NCBI GenBank assembly: GCA_022826805.1
Contig: JAJDUH010000047.1
Span: forward strand, 1-64,000
Origin: Candidatus Poribacteria bacterium
GTDB taxonomy: Bacteria > Poribacteria > WGA-4E > WGA-3G
Reading direction: 5' to 3'
Length of the DNA stretch: 64,000 nucleotides
Shown in pieces: positions 16,540 to 25,651 of this stretch. The notes beneath the pieces are model-generated. The model had not been told where the DNA came from. It worked only from the letters and a program-made list of their open reading frames with translations, and did no database searches. The position numbers and the translations under genes were made by a program. Position 1 is the stretch's first letter; every line of letters starts with the position of its first letter.

Positions 16540-18240
16540 CTACTCCTGTGCTAACGCCTGTTTGGGCAATATCATGCCAACCGCCTGTTCTAACTGTGCA
16601 AGATGTTGACGATAATCGTGCAAGGCGCGCTGTTCTACAATCCTCAAATTTAATAAAGTGCGTTGTGCGTCAAGAAAACTCAAGAAATCAATTTGCGCTG
16701 CCTGATAGGCTGTATTCGCCGCATCCAATGCTTGCCGCGCTTGCGGAAGCAGCGTCTGACGATAGAGGCGAATAGTCCGATTCGCTGTCTCCATCCCAAA
16801 ATGATGTTTTTTCACAACAAAGCGGATACTACTTTCAAGTTCCTCAATGCGGTGCTCCATCGCTTCAATTTTCACATCCATTTCATGGATGTACGAATTT
16901 CGATGTCCGAACCATGCTGTATTTGCTGGATTCAAAGTGCGTTGCGTCATAAAAGTCATCGGCATTTTTTGTGTGTGTTTCAAGTCCGCTATGGCTCGGT
17001 TTTCAAAGTAACTTGCCCCAAGAGTCGGATCAGGATACGTCATCTGCTTTGCCATTTCTACAGCCAAGGTCATCTTACTGATTGTTAACTTCTGTTTTTG
17101 GATTTCCTGACGTTTCTGAACTGCCAACTCATACAACTCAGCCAAAGTATGGATAACGCGATCTTCTTCAATTGGCATAGGGACTCCTAACGACAAATCT
17201 GTAGAAGTGTTCAATAACGTATTAAGGCGCGCAATAATAGTTTCCCGTTGTTGTTCAAGTGTAATAATAGCATCTGCTAATTTCGATAACTCCACTTGTG
17301 CGATAATAACGTTTGAATATTTCCCCTGTCCAACACGAAACTTCGCCTGTGCAATAGCAATCATCTGTTGCAGTAATTCCTGATTTTCCTCGTTAATACG
17401 GGTTGCCTCAATCACAAAAAGGTAATCGTAGTAAGCCAATCGAATTTCAGTCGCCAGATCCCGCAGAGCGATTTCAAATTCTTTTTGGGCGATCAGTACG
17501 TCTTCAGTGACAATTTGCCCCTTCAGTGTCAAGGTGCCGGGGAACGGAAATTTCATTGCCATCATTTCTTTATGGCTCAGCGGTCCAGTTTTCGTATCAA
17601 GTTGTTTCGTGAAAACATTATACTGACGCAACACATTTTCTAAGTAGGCAGCTTGTGGATATTGTTCCAGGACCGCCCGAATTTTTTCACGAGCAGATTT
17701 CAAACCCGGATTCCATTCATATCCGAGTGCTATAAGGAGTTCCAACTGAATAGACTGAGCAAGCAGTGTTTTCGCTTCTTCAGGGGACGCCGCCAATTGC
17801 CGATAGGCTTTCACGGTGTCCGTTGAAAGATCATAAAATAGATCTGGCACTGGTATTTCACTCTCTAATTGAGTTTGCCACTGCTGCCGGTATTTCAATA
17901 CCTTCGTTTCAATCTCGCTGAGAAACTCGTCTGGTTCCAGAAGCGGTTCGCTCTCAGTATTAGCAACCTGTTCTTCTACTTCCGTATGGTAATACGCTGG
18001 TTGTTGTAGGTCCGTGTCACGCAATTCTTGGTACGTCTCCAATTGGTAATTCGCACAACCGCCTACCAAAACAGTGAGCACTATGAGGCAGATGAATAAG
18101 GTAAAACGACTCTGCCAATGACGCAAACTGCGGCGATATAGTATGTTTGCAATAGAATTGAGTCCGACGCGCTTAAAAAGCACAACTATAAGGGCAAACA
18201 GATATTGCAATCTGCCTCTACTGCACAGTCGGTGAATCAT
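16540..18240 (-). CDS. TolC-family outer-membrane efflux lipoprotein (second copy)
   Basis: About 566 aa. After a long N-terminal stretch comes a hydrophobic segment ending in a lipobox (TVLVGGC, about residue 67), then a TolC-type repeat of long helices and strands: FPFPGTLTLKGQ, AQAKFRVGQGKYSN and a C-terminal DFLSFLDAQRTLLNLR block. It forms the outer-membrane channel of a tripartite pump. The ATG at 18240 overlaps the end of the upstream paralog by 23 bases; the signal sequence lies unusually far from it, so the true start may be further inside. The second of two tandem TolC genes in this operon. Confidence 0.82.
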   Translation of the reverse strand: MIHRLCSRGRLQYLFALIVVLFKRVGLNSIANILYRRSLRHWQSRFTLFICLIVLTVLVGGCANYQLETYQELRDTDLQQPAYYHTEVEEQVANTESEPLLEPDEFLSEIETKVLKYRQQWQTQLESEIPVPDLFYDLSTDTVKAYRQLAASPEEAKTLLAQSIQLELLIALGYEWNPGLKSAREKIRAVLEQYPQAAYLENVLRQYNVFTKQLDTKTGPLSHKEMMAMKFPFPGTLTLKGQIVTEDVLIAQKEFEIALRDLATEIRLAYYDYLFVIEATRINEENQELLQQMIAIAQAKFRVGQGKYSNVIIAQVELSKLADAIITLEQQRETIIARLNTLLNTSTDLSLGVPMPIEEDRVIHTLAELYELAVQKRQEIQKQKLTISKMTLAVEMAKQMTYPDPTLGASYFENRAIADLKHTQKMPMTFMTQRTLNPANTAWFGHRNSYIHEMDVKIEAMEHRIEELESSIRFVVKKHHFGMETANRTIRLYRQTLLPQARQALDAANTAYQAAQIDFLSFLDAQRTLLNLRIVEQRALHDYRQHLAQLEQAVGMILPKQALAQE

Positions 18241-19573
18241 CGATCTTTCCCCCAACAAGCTGCTCCAACCGCGCCACATTCTGCTGATAGTCTGCAATCG
18301 CACGCAGGCGAGCGAGATTAAAATTCAACCAAACGCTCTGCGTCTCAAGAAACCCTGCAATGCTTTTGGGACCTTCTTGATGCCACGTCTCAGCCAGTTC
18401 AATCGCAGCACCCGCTTGTGGAATAAGCGTATTTTCATAGAGTTCAACGAGTCTCCGTGCGTTTTCAAGACGAAAATAAACCTTCCGGAGGGCAACCCGC
18501 GTTGCATCTTCAAGGGAATGTTTATTCGCTGTGACAACTTCTTGATTCTTCTGAGCCTCTCGAACTTTGCTACTGTTCTTCAAACTCGACCACGGAATTG
18601 TTACACCGATACCGATTGTAAATGGATCTTTACCACTATCAGGGGCATCCATCATCAATGCTTTCCCCGTCTCTATTGCCATTAAATCAAATTTAAGCAT
18701 TGGTTTGGTCTGGAGTTCTGCAAGTGCGATACCTTCGGTGGCTTTCTTGATGCTCAATTCGGCAATTCTCAACTCCTGCCGTTTTGATAGTGCCTGTTTT
18801 TCCACATCGACTAAGGGTATACCAAGCGGCTCATAAAGCACAGGGACGGTTGCACCAAGCGGTGTTTCTGAAGGAACAGATAGGATACCATTGATGTTAG
18901 CATGTTCAACGAGTTGTAATTCCTTCAGGAGGATAAGATCATATTCCAATTGTGCGAGTTGGCTTTGAGCCTTCAGCACATCATTGAGTATCGCTTCCCC
19001 TTCGGCATAGCGCGCCGTGGCAATCGTGAGAATAGAAGCCACCAGATCGTGATTTTGTCGCGTCAACTCGACCGCTCGCTGGAGATACGCCAATTCGTGG
19101 TAGCTCAATTTCAGTTCAACAATGAGATCACGTATCACCTGCTCATGCTTCACACGCGCAATCTTAATTGCCTTTTTGACAACCTCTCCGGCTGCATCAA
19201 GGGTGCCGGGATATGGAAATGTTTGTGAGAAACTAAGCCGATGGCGTTGAGGTCCGACCCGTGTCTCCACGCTTCGCATGTAGTAGCCGTACATGAACAT
19301 CGGATCGGGCAACGCTGTCACTTGGGGATACTGTTCAATTGTTGCCTGCCACCGCGCTTTCGCGGCTCTGACTTTTGGGCTCCGCTCAACGGCAACTCGA
19401 ATTAAGTTCGGCAATTCAAGCGTTTCAATGAACTGGGTTGTCACATCAGTTTGCTCCACAGTTGACGTTGTCTGAGTCATTCCGTATGTTTCTGTTTGTA
19501 CCAGAGCATCCAACATTAGCATGCTTCCGATAACAACTCCTACTACTTGGTAGAGTAAACTAATTCCTCGCAT
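18218..19573 (-). CDS. TolC-family outer-membrane efflux protein (first copy)
   Basis: 451 aa CusC/TolC-like channel with a signal peptide (residues about 5-25). Two outer-membrane-efflux halves are visible: LPNLIRVAVERSPKVRAAKA with FSQTFPYPGTLDAAGE, and a second half ending with AGFLETQSVWLNFNLARLRA. AAGGAGAC precedes the ATG closely. It overlaps the second TolC gene by 23 bases, so the two are translated from one mRNA. The copies have different lengths and only one is a lipoprotein, so they may serve as a mixed channel or for different pumps. Confidence 0.88.
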   Translation of the reverse strand: MRGISLLYQVVGVVIGSMLMLDALVQTETYGMTQTTSTVEQTDVTTQFIETLELPNLIRVAVERSPKVRAAKARWQATIEQYPQVTALPDPMFMYGYYMRSVETRVGPQRHRLSFSQTFPYPGTLDAAGEVVKKAIKIARVKHEQVIRDLIVELKLSYHELAYLQRAVELTRQNHDLVASILTIATARYAEGEAILNDVLKAQSQLAQLEYDLILLKELQLVEHANINGILSVPSETPLGATVPVLYEPLGIPLVDVEKQALSKRQELRIAELSIKKATEGIALAELQTKPMLKFDLMAIETGKALMMDAPDSGKDPFTIGIGVTIPWSSLKNSSKVREAQKNQEVVTANKHSLEDATRVALRKVYFRLENARRLVELYENTLIPQAGAAIELAETWHQEGPKSIAGFLETQSVWLNFNLARLRAIADYQQNVARLEQLVGGKIDDSPTVQ

Positions 19574-19786
19574 TATTGTCTCCTTGGCACGGAGGGCAAT
19601 TCAGTTCCCAACTTCTTGTGAGGTACTACTCCCTGTCCATTCTCATTGCGGAACGGCGATTGGAAAATTGCAGCTACAACATACGAACAACTGAGAACTG
19701 AATACCCTATTTAAGGAGCCGCGCTCGGAACTGCCTTTTACAGGAGGCATTGTGTTCAGAACTTACCCCTACTGGACTTAATGAGA

Positions 19787-20419
19787 CTAAAGTGAAATCT
19801 TGACAGATGGACTTGTCACGCGAATGCGAACCTTACGTTCTTCACCTTTTGGCATAACGATGAACCCTTCGTAGGTGCGGAACATCTTGCTATATTTTAG
19901 CAATGCCATTTTCGTCTCGCCTTTGGCATTAGTAACCTGAAGAGCGAGTTTAACATCGCCTAACTCGATCTCCCCGTGATCTTGTATCGGGTACACACTG
20001 AAATAGTGCGTTTTTCCCTTAATCGCATCGGCTTTTATCATGCCTCCCATTCCCATGTGAGACATCATCATTTTGTAGGCATCTGTAGTTAGTACATTGA
20101 GATCAAACGTCAAACTTCCCACGGAGATTGTTTGGAGGAACTTATCTGGATTTGCTTTGAACATCTCCGCCTGCATGTCGTTGCAGACATAGTAGGCTTT
20201 TCCATCCTGTTCAACCTTGACCATTGCCGAAGGCTTCATCATCATGCCATAAACTGCGCAGCGCACTTTTTCATCATCCCCTGTCATGTGATCGCCGTGA
20301 TGATGGGCACTATGCTCTTTGTGAGCGTCTTCTGCATTAAGCGAAAAAACTGAGAACAGCACCGCGACAGCAATTGCTAAGAAAGATGCGACGATGTGTC
20401 GCGTTAATTTCGTGTTCAT
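19787..20419 (-). CDS. Exported YHS-domain, His/Met-rich metal-binding protein
   Basis: 210 aa. A signal peptide (residues about 8-28, ending SLNAED) is followed by a His-rich stretch (HKEHSAHHHGDH) and a YHS-type domain, VRCAVYGMM...AYYVCND...FKANPDKFL (about residues 52-95). Such domains bind copper or other soft metals through paired cysteines. The C-terminal half is Met/His-rich at first (MMMSHMGMGGMI) and then looks like a beta-sandwich. Its place between TolC and barrel genes suggests a periplasmic copper carrier for the Cus-like pump. AAGGAG lies near the ATG. Confidence 0.8.
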   Translation of the reverse strand: MNTKLTRHIVASFLAIAVAVLFSVFSLNAEDAHKEHSAHHHGDHMTGDDEKVRCAVYGMMMKPSAMVKVEQDGKAYYVCNDMQAEMFKANPDKFLQTISVGSLTFDLNVLTTDAYKMMMSHMGMGGMIKADAIKGKTHYFSVYPIQDHGEIELGDVKLALQVTNAKGETKMALLKYSKMFRTYEGFIVMPKGEERKVRIRVTSPSVKISL

Positions 20420-20550
20420 ACTATACTCCTTTTTTATTTTGCCTTACTGGTTGTAGGGTTCCTTTACGCAATACGGATAGGTAAACCTCCCCATAGAACG
20501 TAAATAGAAAAAACGTGAAATGCCCAGATTGTGTTTGCCTTTCTGGCAAA

Positions 20551-21609
20551 TTAAAATGAATAGGTTGTGGTGAAAGAAACCAAATTCCCAAATTCAATCG
20601 CATCGCCTCCATCATAAAGCGTTTCTTGCGTCAACGGAAACATGACGTTCGCGGACACGACAATACCATCTAACGTTGCCAAGGACATACCCAATGCCGC
20701 CATGGTGTAACGCATCCCGGTATTGATATCGCGCTCGCTATCCCAAGCGGCAGCGGATTGATAAAATCCGAGATAGTTCCCGTTAAACGAAAGCCAATCG
20801 AAAAGCCGATACATAAAGCCCCCTGTATAGCTTAACTCCACTGGCCCCCGATAAGTCTCGCTGTTTTCATAGAATGGAAACATTCCACGTGCGGAAGCAG
20901 TAATAGTCACACCTGGGTAGAGTGGTAGACTGTACCGCAGATTAGCAATGGGATTAAAGGTGCCAGTCCCGAACTGGATATGGAGGTGTTCAATACCTGC
21001 ATCTCCAAGTTTCCACGGATTTTTCTCAGTTCTGCCGACTGGAATCGTCGTGCCGAACCGAGTTAACAATACGTCTCCGGTCTTAAAGAGTCCATGAAAT
21101 TTGTAGCCTAAAAACAAATCTGAATCGGCAAGTCCGGTATAGGTTTCATTCCGATGATGAATATCTCTACTCCGCAAAATGGCCTGCTCATCCTCAGCAG
21201 TTACTGGATCAAGCCATTCAATATTCGCCTTTTGGTCTTTGACTGCGTATGGAACATTTGCCTGCAACGTCCATCGATCATTAAGCAGATATTGTAATCC
21301 AACATCAAACCGGTAAGTACTCAACCTTACACGATGCCTATGCAAAGGAGCATCTATTACCTTTCCTGTCGGTGAAAGTCCTGTTGACGCAAGGTGTCCA
21401 CCTCGGGCATCAGGTGACATCAACATATTGACATTTACTCGAAATCGTTCCATCTCTTTTGAAGCCAAACTGACTTCACTCATCATACCGCTGGGCGGTA
21501 AGACAGGATTACTTCAAGCAGGACAACTCTCTTGAGCAAATCCGAAAGAGATAAAAACCCAATTCAATAACAGCGTGCCTAAAAGTAGGCGCATATTTCT
21601 ATTCTGCAT
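20551..21609 (-). CDS. Exported beta-barrel protein with in-frame UGA (possible selenoprotein or nonsense mutant)
   Basis: The reading frame from ATG 21609 (or ATG 21594) encodes a clean signal peptide (MRLLLGTLLLNWVFISFGFA-QES), then Cys-Pro-Ala, then UGA at 21514-21516. After that the same frame runs on without a stop for 320 codons. The body (RFRVNVNMLMS, RLSTYRFDVGLQYLL, FLGYKFHGLF and a final TTTYSF) is a typical outer-membrane barrel with a C-terminal aromatic residue. Starting only at ATG 21486 would leave a barrel with no export signal. Reading UGA as selenocysteine gives a CxxU redox-type motif next to the mature N terminus; otherwise it is a one-base nonsense mutation, perhaps of an original CPAC. 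UGA is a normal stop in other genes here. Confidence 0.6.
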
Positions 21610-21799
21610 TTATATTACCCGAAAAGTATTGTAGTGCAGCAAGGCACAAGACCTCGCGCTATAAGTCTATTGGCGGTTCCCGACGCAAACTCTCATTCAA
21701 AGAAGCGCGGGAAAACGACATACAAAAATATATAAAGGTGTTAGGACTAAAAGATAGGTAAGTACTTGAAGAGCTCCTGTGTGTGGAACCCACCCAGCA

Positions 21800-22237
21800 C
21801 TAAATAAATGGAGGACCTCTACGGGATAGGGGGTGGTCGGGGAAAAACGTAGAGGTTATTAAAGGTACAGGGAGAGTCTGGAACGACTCCTGCGATACAG
21901 CAGGTAAAGTTGCCGAGACAGGAAGAATTGAGACGAGAGACTGTCCGATTAATTCACGGAACTCGGACGAGCTGTATCTGTCGTCTGGAATCACAAGTTC
22001 TAAATCAGTTGAACAACACGGCTTACCGCTTTCTGATGGAACCTCGGAGTCACCTGCCGCGCCTGCTTTGGGACTTTGGCAGCAGATTGAGTGAGTTTGA
22101 GTATTTTCACTCAAGATTTCTTGAGACACATCGTGGCAGAACTTTTGTTCTAAAGTTGCACAGAGGAACGGACATATCGAATAAACGTATAAGAGTCCCA
22201 GAAGTACAATGAGAACTTGTTGATATTTCTGTAACAT
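21800..22237 (-). CDS. Small cysteine-rich membrane/exported protein, first gene of the metal operon
   Basis: 145 aa. An N-terminal hydrophobic segment (residues about 7-25) is followed by a Cys/His-containing part: CPFLC, KFCHD, HSICC and KPCCS. The C-terminal half is hydrophobic-rich and ends in RRGPPFI. No family is recognised. Position directly behind the strong operon promoter and the paired cysteines suggest metal binding or sensing at the membrane. The Shine-Dalgarno site (GGAG) is 11 bases from the ATG. Confidence 0.6.
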   Translation of the reverse strand: MLQKYQQVLIVLLGLLYVYSICPFLCATLEQKFCHDVSQEILSENTQTHSICCQSPKAGAAGDSEVPSESGKPCCSTDLELVIPDDRYSSSEFRELIGQSLVSILPVSATLPAVSQESFQTLPVPLITSTFFPDHPLSRRGPPFI

Positions 22238-22282
22238 TGTTCAATAAACTCCGCTGTTTCGTCAGAAAGTAGGAACCAAATA

Positions 22283-22351
22283 AACACTTTAGGGTATTAT
22301 ACACTAAAATCAAAAAAAGTTGCAAAAAAAAACTAAACAGCCTAAAGTGTT
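22283..22351. promoter_or_regulatory. Inverted 11-base repeats around the metal-operon promoter
   Basis: AACACTTTAGG at 22283-22293 and its exact complement CCTAAAGTGTT at 22341-22351 lie on either side of the minus-strand promoter: one at the transcription start, one upstream of the -35 box, with centres 58 bases apart. A related half-site (ACACTAAAA) lies in between. This looks like paired operators for a repressor. No regulator gene is adjacent. Confidence 0.5.
22296..22325 (-). promoter_or_regulatory. Sigma70-type promoter of the metal-export operon
   Basis: On the minus strand TTGCAA (22320-22325), an 18-base spacer and a perfect TATAAT (22296-22301). Transcription would start near 22289, about 50 bases ahead of the Cys-rich gene, and could cover the operon down to about 10 kb. 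Confidence 0.65.
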
Positions 22352-22640
22352 ATTTTTTTTTGCCTTTTTAAACTATAGCAGATTATATTGGTTAACTCCA
22401 TAAGAATGCATATCGTTTTCTTATAGGAATACTACATTATAGAGATTCCATAGGACTGTGGTGGCTAAACGCCTACTAAAAATCAGAATTCCAGTTGCAT
22501 TGCAGATAGAAATGAGATATACTATACCACAAGTGCCTGAATTTGTGATATTCTGAAATGCCACGCTCTATTTTTCTGAAAAACAAAAGAGATAGCCGAA
22601 TCAAGTCGCTTGCAGTTTAAATGAAAAGGAGAAAGGTCTC
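22352..22640 (+). promoter_or_regulatory. msrP promoter region
   Basis: Plus-strand TTGCAT (22495-22500), a 17-base spacer and TATACT (22518-22523) form a good promoter about 120 bases ahead of msrP. An inverted repeat, ATAAGAA at 22400-22406 with TTCTTAT at 22418-22424, lies between this and the divergent metal operon and may be a regulator site. The rest is AT-rich and without a gene. Confidence 0.55.
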
Positions 22641-23600
22641 ATGCCATATATTAAGATTCCAAAGGGATGGGAAATCCCGGAAAATCAGGCAACATCTGAG
22701 TCAGACTATATCAATCGTCGGAAATTTATCAAAGATTTGGGCTTGGCGAGTGCCGGAGCGTTACTATTTTCGGGTTCAAATGCTTGCGCCCAAGAGAGAG
22801 GCGTTGAAAAGCAATTAGTACCCTACCGTGCGCAAAAACTTGCTGCTACAAATAACACCGCCTTCACCGTAAAGAGACAGATGACTGACGAAGTCGTTGC
22901 TGCTACTTATAACAACTACTACGAATTTACGACTTCCAAGAGTCGCGTTTGGCAAAAAGTGGAAAAATTCAGAGCACGTCCGTGGGAGGTCGAAATATCG
23001 GGACTCGTTGAAAAGCCGATGACTTTGGACGTGGATGACTTAATCAAACAGATGCCGCTTGAAGAGCGAATCTATCGATTCCGTTGCGTTGAAGCATGGG
23101 CAATGGTGGTACCATGGATCGGTTTCCCAATGAAAGCACTACTTGAAAAAGTTCAACCCAAAGCTGATGCTAAATACGTTCGTATGCTCACATTTTTGGA
23201 CCCGGATATGGCACCCGAACAGAACAACGCTCGTCTACCGTGGCCCTATTTTGAGGGACTCACACTCGCTGAAGCCATGAATGACTTGACCCTGCTCTCT
23301 GTCGGCATTTACGGGCATATTTTACCACCACAGCACGGTGCCCCTATTCGACTCATCGTACCTTGGAAGTATGGATTCAAAAGCATTAAATCCATTGTCA
23401 GTATCGAGTTAACCGATCAGAAACCACGGACTTTTTGGAACACACTTATACCAAGAGAGTATGACTTTGAAGCAAACGTCAATCCTAATGTCCCACATCC
23501 GCGCTGGTCACAAGCCAGTGAAAGAATGATCGGAACCGGGAAGAGACTACCGACCATGATTTACAACGGCTACGGTAGCTCAGTCGCACATCTCTATTAG
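22641..23600 (+). CDS. msrP: Periplasmic methionine-sulfoxide reductase catalytic subunit MsrP
   Basis: 319 aa molybdopterin enzyme that reduces oxidised methionine in periplasmic proteins. A twin-arginine signal (NRRKFIKDLGLASAGALLF) is followed by the sulfite-oxidase fold. The cysteine that binds molybdenum is in YRFRCVEAWAMVVPW (about residue 152), and MsrP-specific blocks LPPQHGAPIRLIVPWKYGFK and WNTLIPREYDFEANVNP are present. AAGGAGAAAG ahead of the ATG fixes the start. The usual heme-membrane partner MsrQ is not adjacent. It is divergent from the metal-export operon, which fits a role against copper- or chlorine-driven oxidation. Confidence 0.95.
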   Translation: MPYIKIPKGWEIPENQATSESDYINRRKFIKDLGLASAGALLFSGSNACAQERGVEKQLVPYRAQKLAATNNTAFTVKRQMTDEVVAATYNNYYEFTTSKSRVWQKVEKFRARPWEVEISGLVEKPMTLDVDDLIKQMPLEERIYRFRCVEAWAMVVPWIGFPMKALLEKVQPKADAKYVRMLTFLDPDMAPEQNNARLPWPYFEGLTLAEAMNDLTLLSVGIYGHILPPQHGAPIRLIVPWKYGFKSIKSIVSIELTDQKPRTFWNTLIPREYDFEANVNPNVPHPRWSQASERMIGTGKRLPTMIYNGYGSSVAHLY

Positions 23601-23608
23601 TAAGCTTC

Positions 23609-24616
23609 ATGGTGAACTTTACGCGCGTTGGATACCAAATGGACAGAACATATCCTGTTGACTTAAACAGCGTTGCGTCGTATTTGAAACAACTTTTCTC
23701 ACTACGGATTACAAGCATCGTTTTCATCACCTTGCTACTGCCGATAGTTTCAGCATCAACAACCTGGGAGTCAGCAGAAAGCCCACATTTTCGGGTCTAT
23801 TATCGAGAAGGCACAGTGGATCCAGTGTCGATTCTCCAGATGGCAGAGGATTTCTACGCCGAAATGCCGGAGTTGACAAGCCGTATCCCAGCAGGGATAA
23901 CCGAGATCTGGGTTTGTGATACGCAGAAAGCGTTTCAGGCTTCCGTCCACGCCCCCATTCAGGATTGGGCGGTCGGATGCGCGTTTCCACTGAGCCGACG
24001 GATTGTTATCCAAAACCCGACGCATATCGCGTATGCGAAACTGCAGTTAGTGCAAGTCCTCCGCCACGAGATTGCACACGTCCTCTTTGGGCAGTGCACA
24101 CGCAAAGCCGTCAAAGAGATTCCACTGTGGTTCGTGGAGGGTGTTGCCATCTATTTTGCTGATGAATGGGTGCCGAGCCGACACGGAACACTACTAAAAC
24201 ACATCTTCTCGAAATCTATATTACCGCTTCAAGAATTAACGCGAAGCTTCCCGAGTTCACAAACAGGTGCGGATTTGGCGTACGCCCAAAGCCAAGACGC
24301 GCTCCGTTGGTTGGTTGAGGTTAAAGGTAGAGATGTGTTATTTGACATCATTGCGAAACTTCACGCTGGTAGTAATTTTAACACTGCTTTTGAAAACGCA
24401 GTTGGATGGGACCTCGCTACCTATGATACCCGTTGGCGTGAATCACTGACGGAACGTTACCAGTGGGCATCCCTCTTTTCTAACTCTTATGTCATGTGGG
24501 GTGGACTCGGTGGGCTTGCCCTTCTCGGTTATCTTTTCTGTTGGAACCGCAGACGGCGTCACCTTAATAAATTAGCACAACAGGAAGACACTGTGGATGC
24601 ATTTTTCAAAACTTAA
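23609..24616 (+). CDS. Membrane-anchored zincin peptidase (peptidase MA-like)
   Basis: 335 aa. A signal or membrane segment (residues about 32-50) precedes a peptidase domain with the zinc site RHEIAHVLFG (HExxH, about residue 153) and, 20-25 residues later, PLWFVEGVAIYFAD with the third ligand glutamate. A transmembrane helix lies near the C terminus (about 290-310), followed by a basic tail. This is the gluzincin pattern of peptidase MA-like proteins, likely acting outside the cytoplasmic membrane. Two starts (23609 or 23639) are possible. The gap to msrP is only 8 bases, so co-transcription is likely. Confidence 0.8.
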   Translation: MVNFTRVGYQMDRTYPVDLNSVASYLKQLFSLRITSIVFITLLLPIVSASTTWESAESPHFRVYYREGTVDPVSILQMAEDFYAEMPELTSRIPAGITEIWVCDTQKAFQASVHAPIQDWAVGCAFPLSRRIVIQNPTHIAYAKLQLVQVLRHEIAHVLFGQCTRKAVKEIPLWFVEGVAIYFADEWVPSRHGTLLKHIFSKSILPLQELTRSFPSSQTGADLAYAQSQDALRWLVEVKGRDVLFDIIAKLHAGSNFNTAFENAVGWDLATYDTRWRESLTERYQWASLFSNSYVMWGGLGGLALLGYLFCWNRRRRHLNKLAQQEDTVDAFFKT

Positions 24617-24622
24617 AAACTC

Positions 24623-25621
24623 ATGAACGCCTTTCTGGTTTACACGATCCTCTGCTTCAGTGCCCTTGCTTCAATAGCGATGGCACAGCCCAAAATACTT
24701 GCTCAATATCCCAATCAACTGACACGCGACGGGCACATCGTTGTCTTACCCGACCACGGCATTGTCTATATCGTCTCTGACCTCCACGCGCACTGGGACG
24801 ATTTTAACCAATGGTTGCAACGCACAAACCTCATTGAACGGATCCAAGCGGGCGAAGACGTTTACGGACTGATACTCGGTGATGCGGTCGACTACAAGCC
24901 CGGCGAACCCAGACATCCACCTTACGGGGATATACGCATTATTGACCGGGTTATGGAACTTCACAGACAACTTGGCGATAAGGGCAAAAAACTCATCTAT
25001 ATCCGAGGAAACCACGAATTCGCTACAGCGGACGCTTATGCAATGCTGAAAAAAATGGGCATGACGCCAGAAAATCAACCCGATGCGATTCGAGCATTAT
25101 ACGCAAGTCCCTCCGGTGCTTATTATGAACAGTTTAATTTTATTGAAAGAATGACCGACGTGCACTACGAATTCTTGATGAGTCTGCCGACAGTCGTTGT
25201 TGGGAAGAAAGGTTTTGTTGGCGTTCATGCTGGACCGGCGCGTTTTATCATGAGACTCGCCGATCTCGTTGATCCGAACCCTAAAACATTAGAGGAACTC
25301 CTCTGGAATCGTCCGGAGATCGCATACACCGGAGGGTACACCTTAACGCATATAGAAAAATTTCTTGAAGCCATCCACGGAAACATCCTTATCGTCGGTC
25401 ACACACCAATTGGGTATTTCCCAAAGAAAAATGTTAGAGACGGTATAGCGACATTCGGCGAAAATCAGCTCATCTTTTCGACTGGCTATAGCGGTCCACC
25501 GGGAGTTCCAGCATACATTGAAATTGATTTAGCAGAGGTATATCCCTCTGTACACGCGTTGAAACTCGGCGTGAATATCCACCATCTTTACGACAACACT
25601 GGAAAGTCAAAGAGGGATTAG
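24623..25621 (+). CDS. Exported calcineurin-like metallophosphoesterase
   Basis: 332 aa. A signal peptide (MNAFLVYTILCFSALASIAMA) precedes a phosphoesterase domain with the full set of motifs: VSDLHAHWDD, LGDAVDY, YIRGNHEF, GVHAGP and VGHTPIGYF. The spacing and the RGNHE block are closest to PPP-type Ser/Thr phosphatases or diadenosine tetraphosphatases, but export suggests a periplasmic phosphoester substrate. It begins 6 bases after the zincin gene and so belongs to the same transcript. Confidence 0.85.
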   Translation: MNAFLVYTILCFSALASIAMAQPKILAQYPNQLTRDGHIVVLPDHGIVYIVSDLHAHWDDFNQWLQRTNLIERIQAGEDVYGLILGDAVDYKPGEPRHPPYGDIRIIDRVMELHRQLGDKGKKLIYIRGNHEFATADAYAMLKKMGMTPENQPDAIRALYASPSGAYYEQFNFIERMTDVHYEFLMSLPTVVVGKKGFVGVHAGPARFIMRLADLVDPNPKTLEELLWNRPEIAYTGGYTLTHIEKFLEAIHGNILIVGHTPIGYFPKKNVRDGIATFGENQLIFSTGYSGPPGVPAYIEIDLAEVYPSVHALKLGVNIHHLYDNTGKSKRD

Positions 25622-25651
25622 CGGGACCCTCCCCTAAGAAAGACGCACCTC

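Noticed and set aside
20551-21486. Barrel gene simply starting at ATG 21486
   Set aside because: It would leave an outer-membrane barrel without a signal peptide, while a perfect signal peptide lies upstream in the same frame, interrupted only by UGA.
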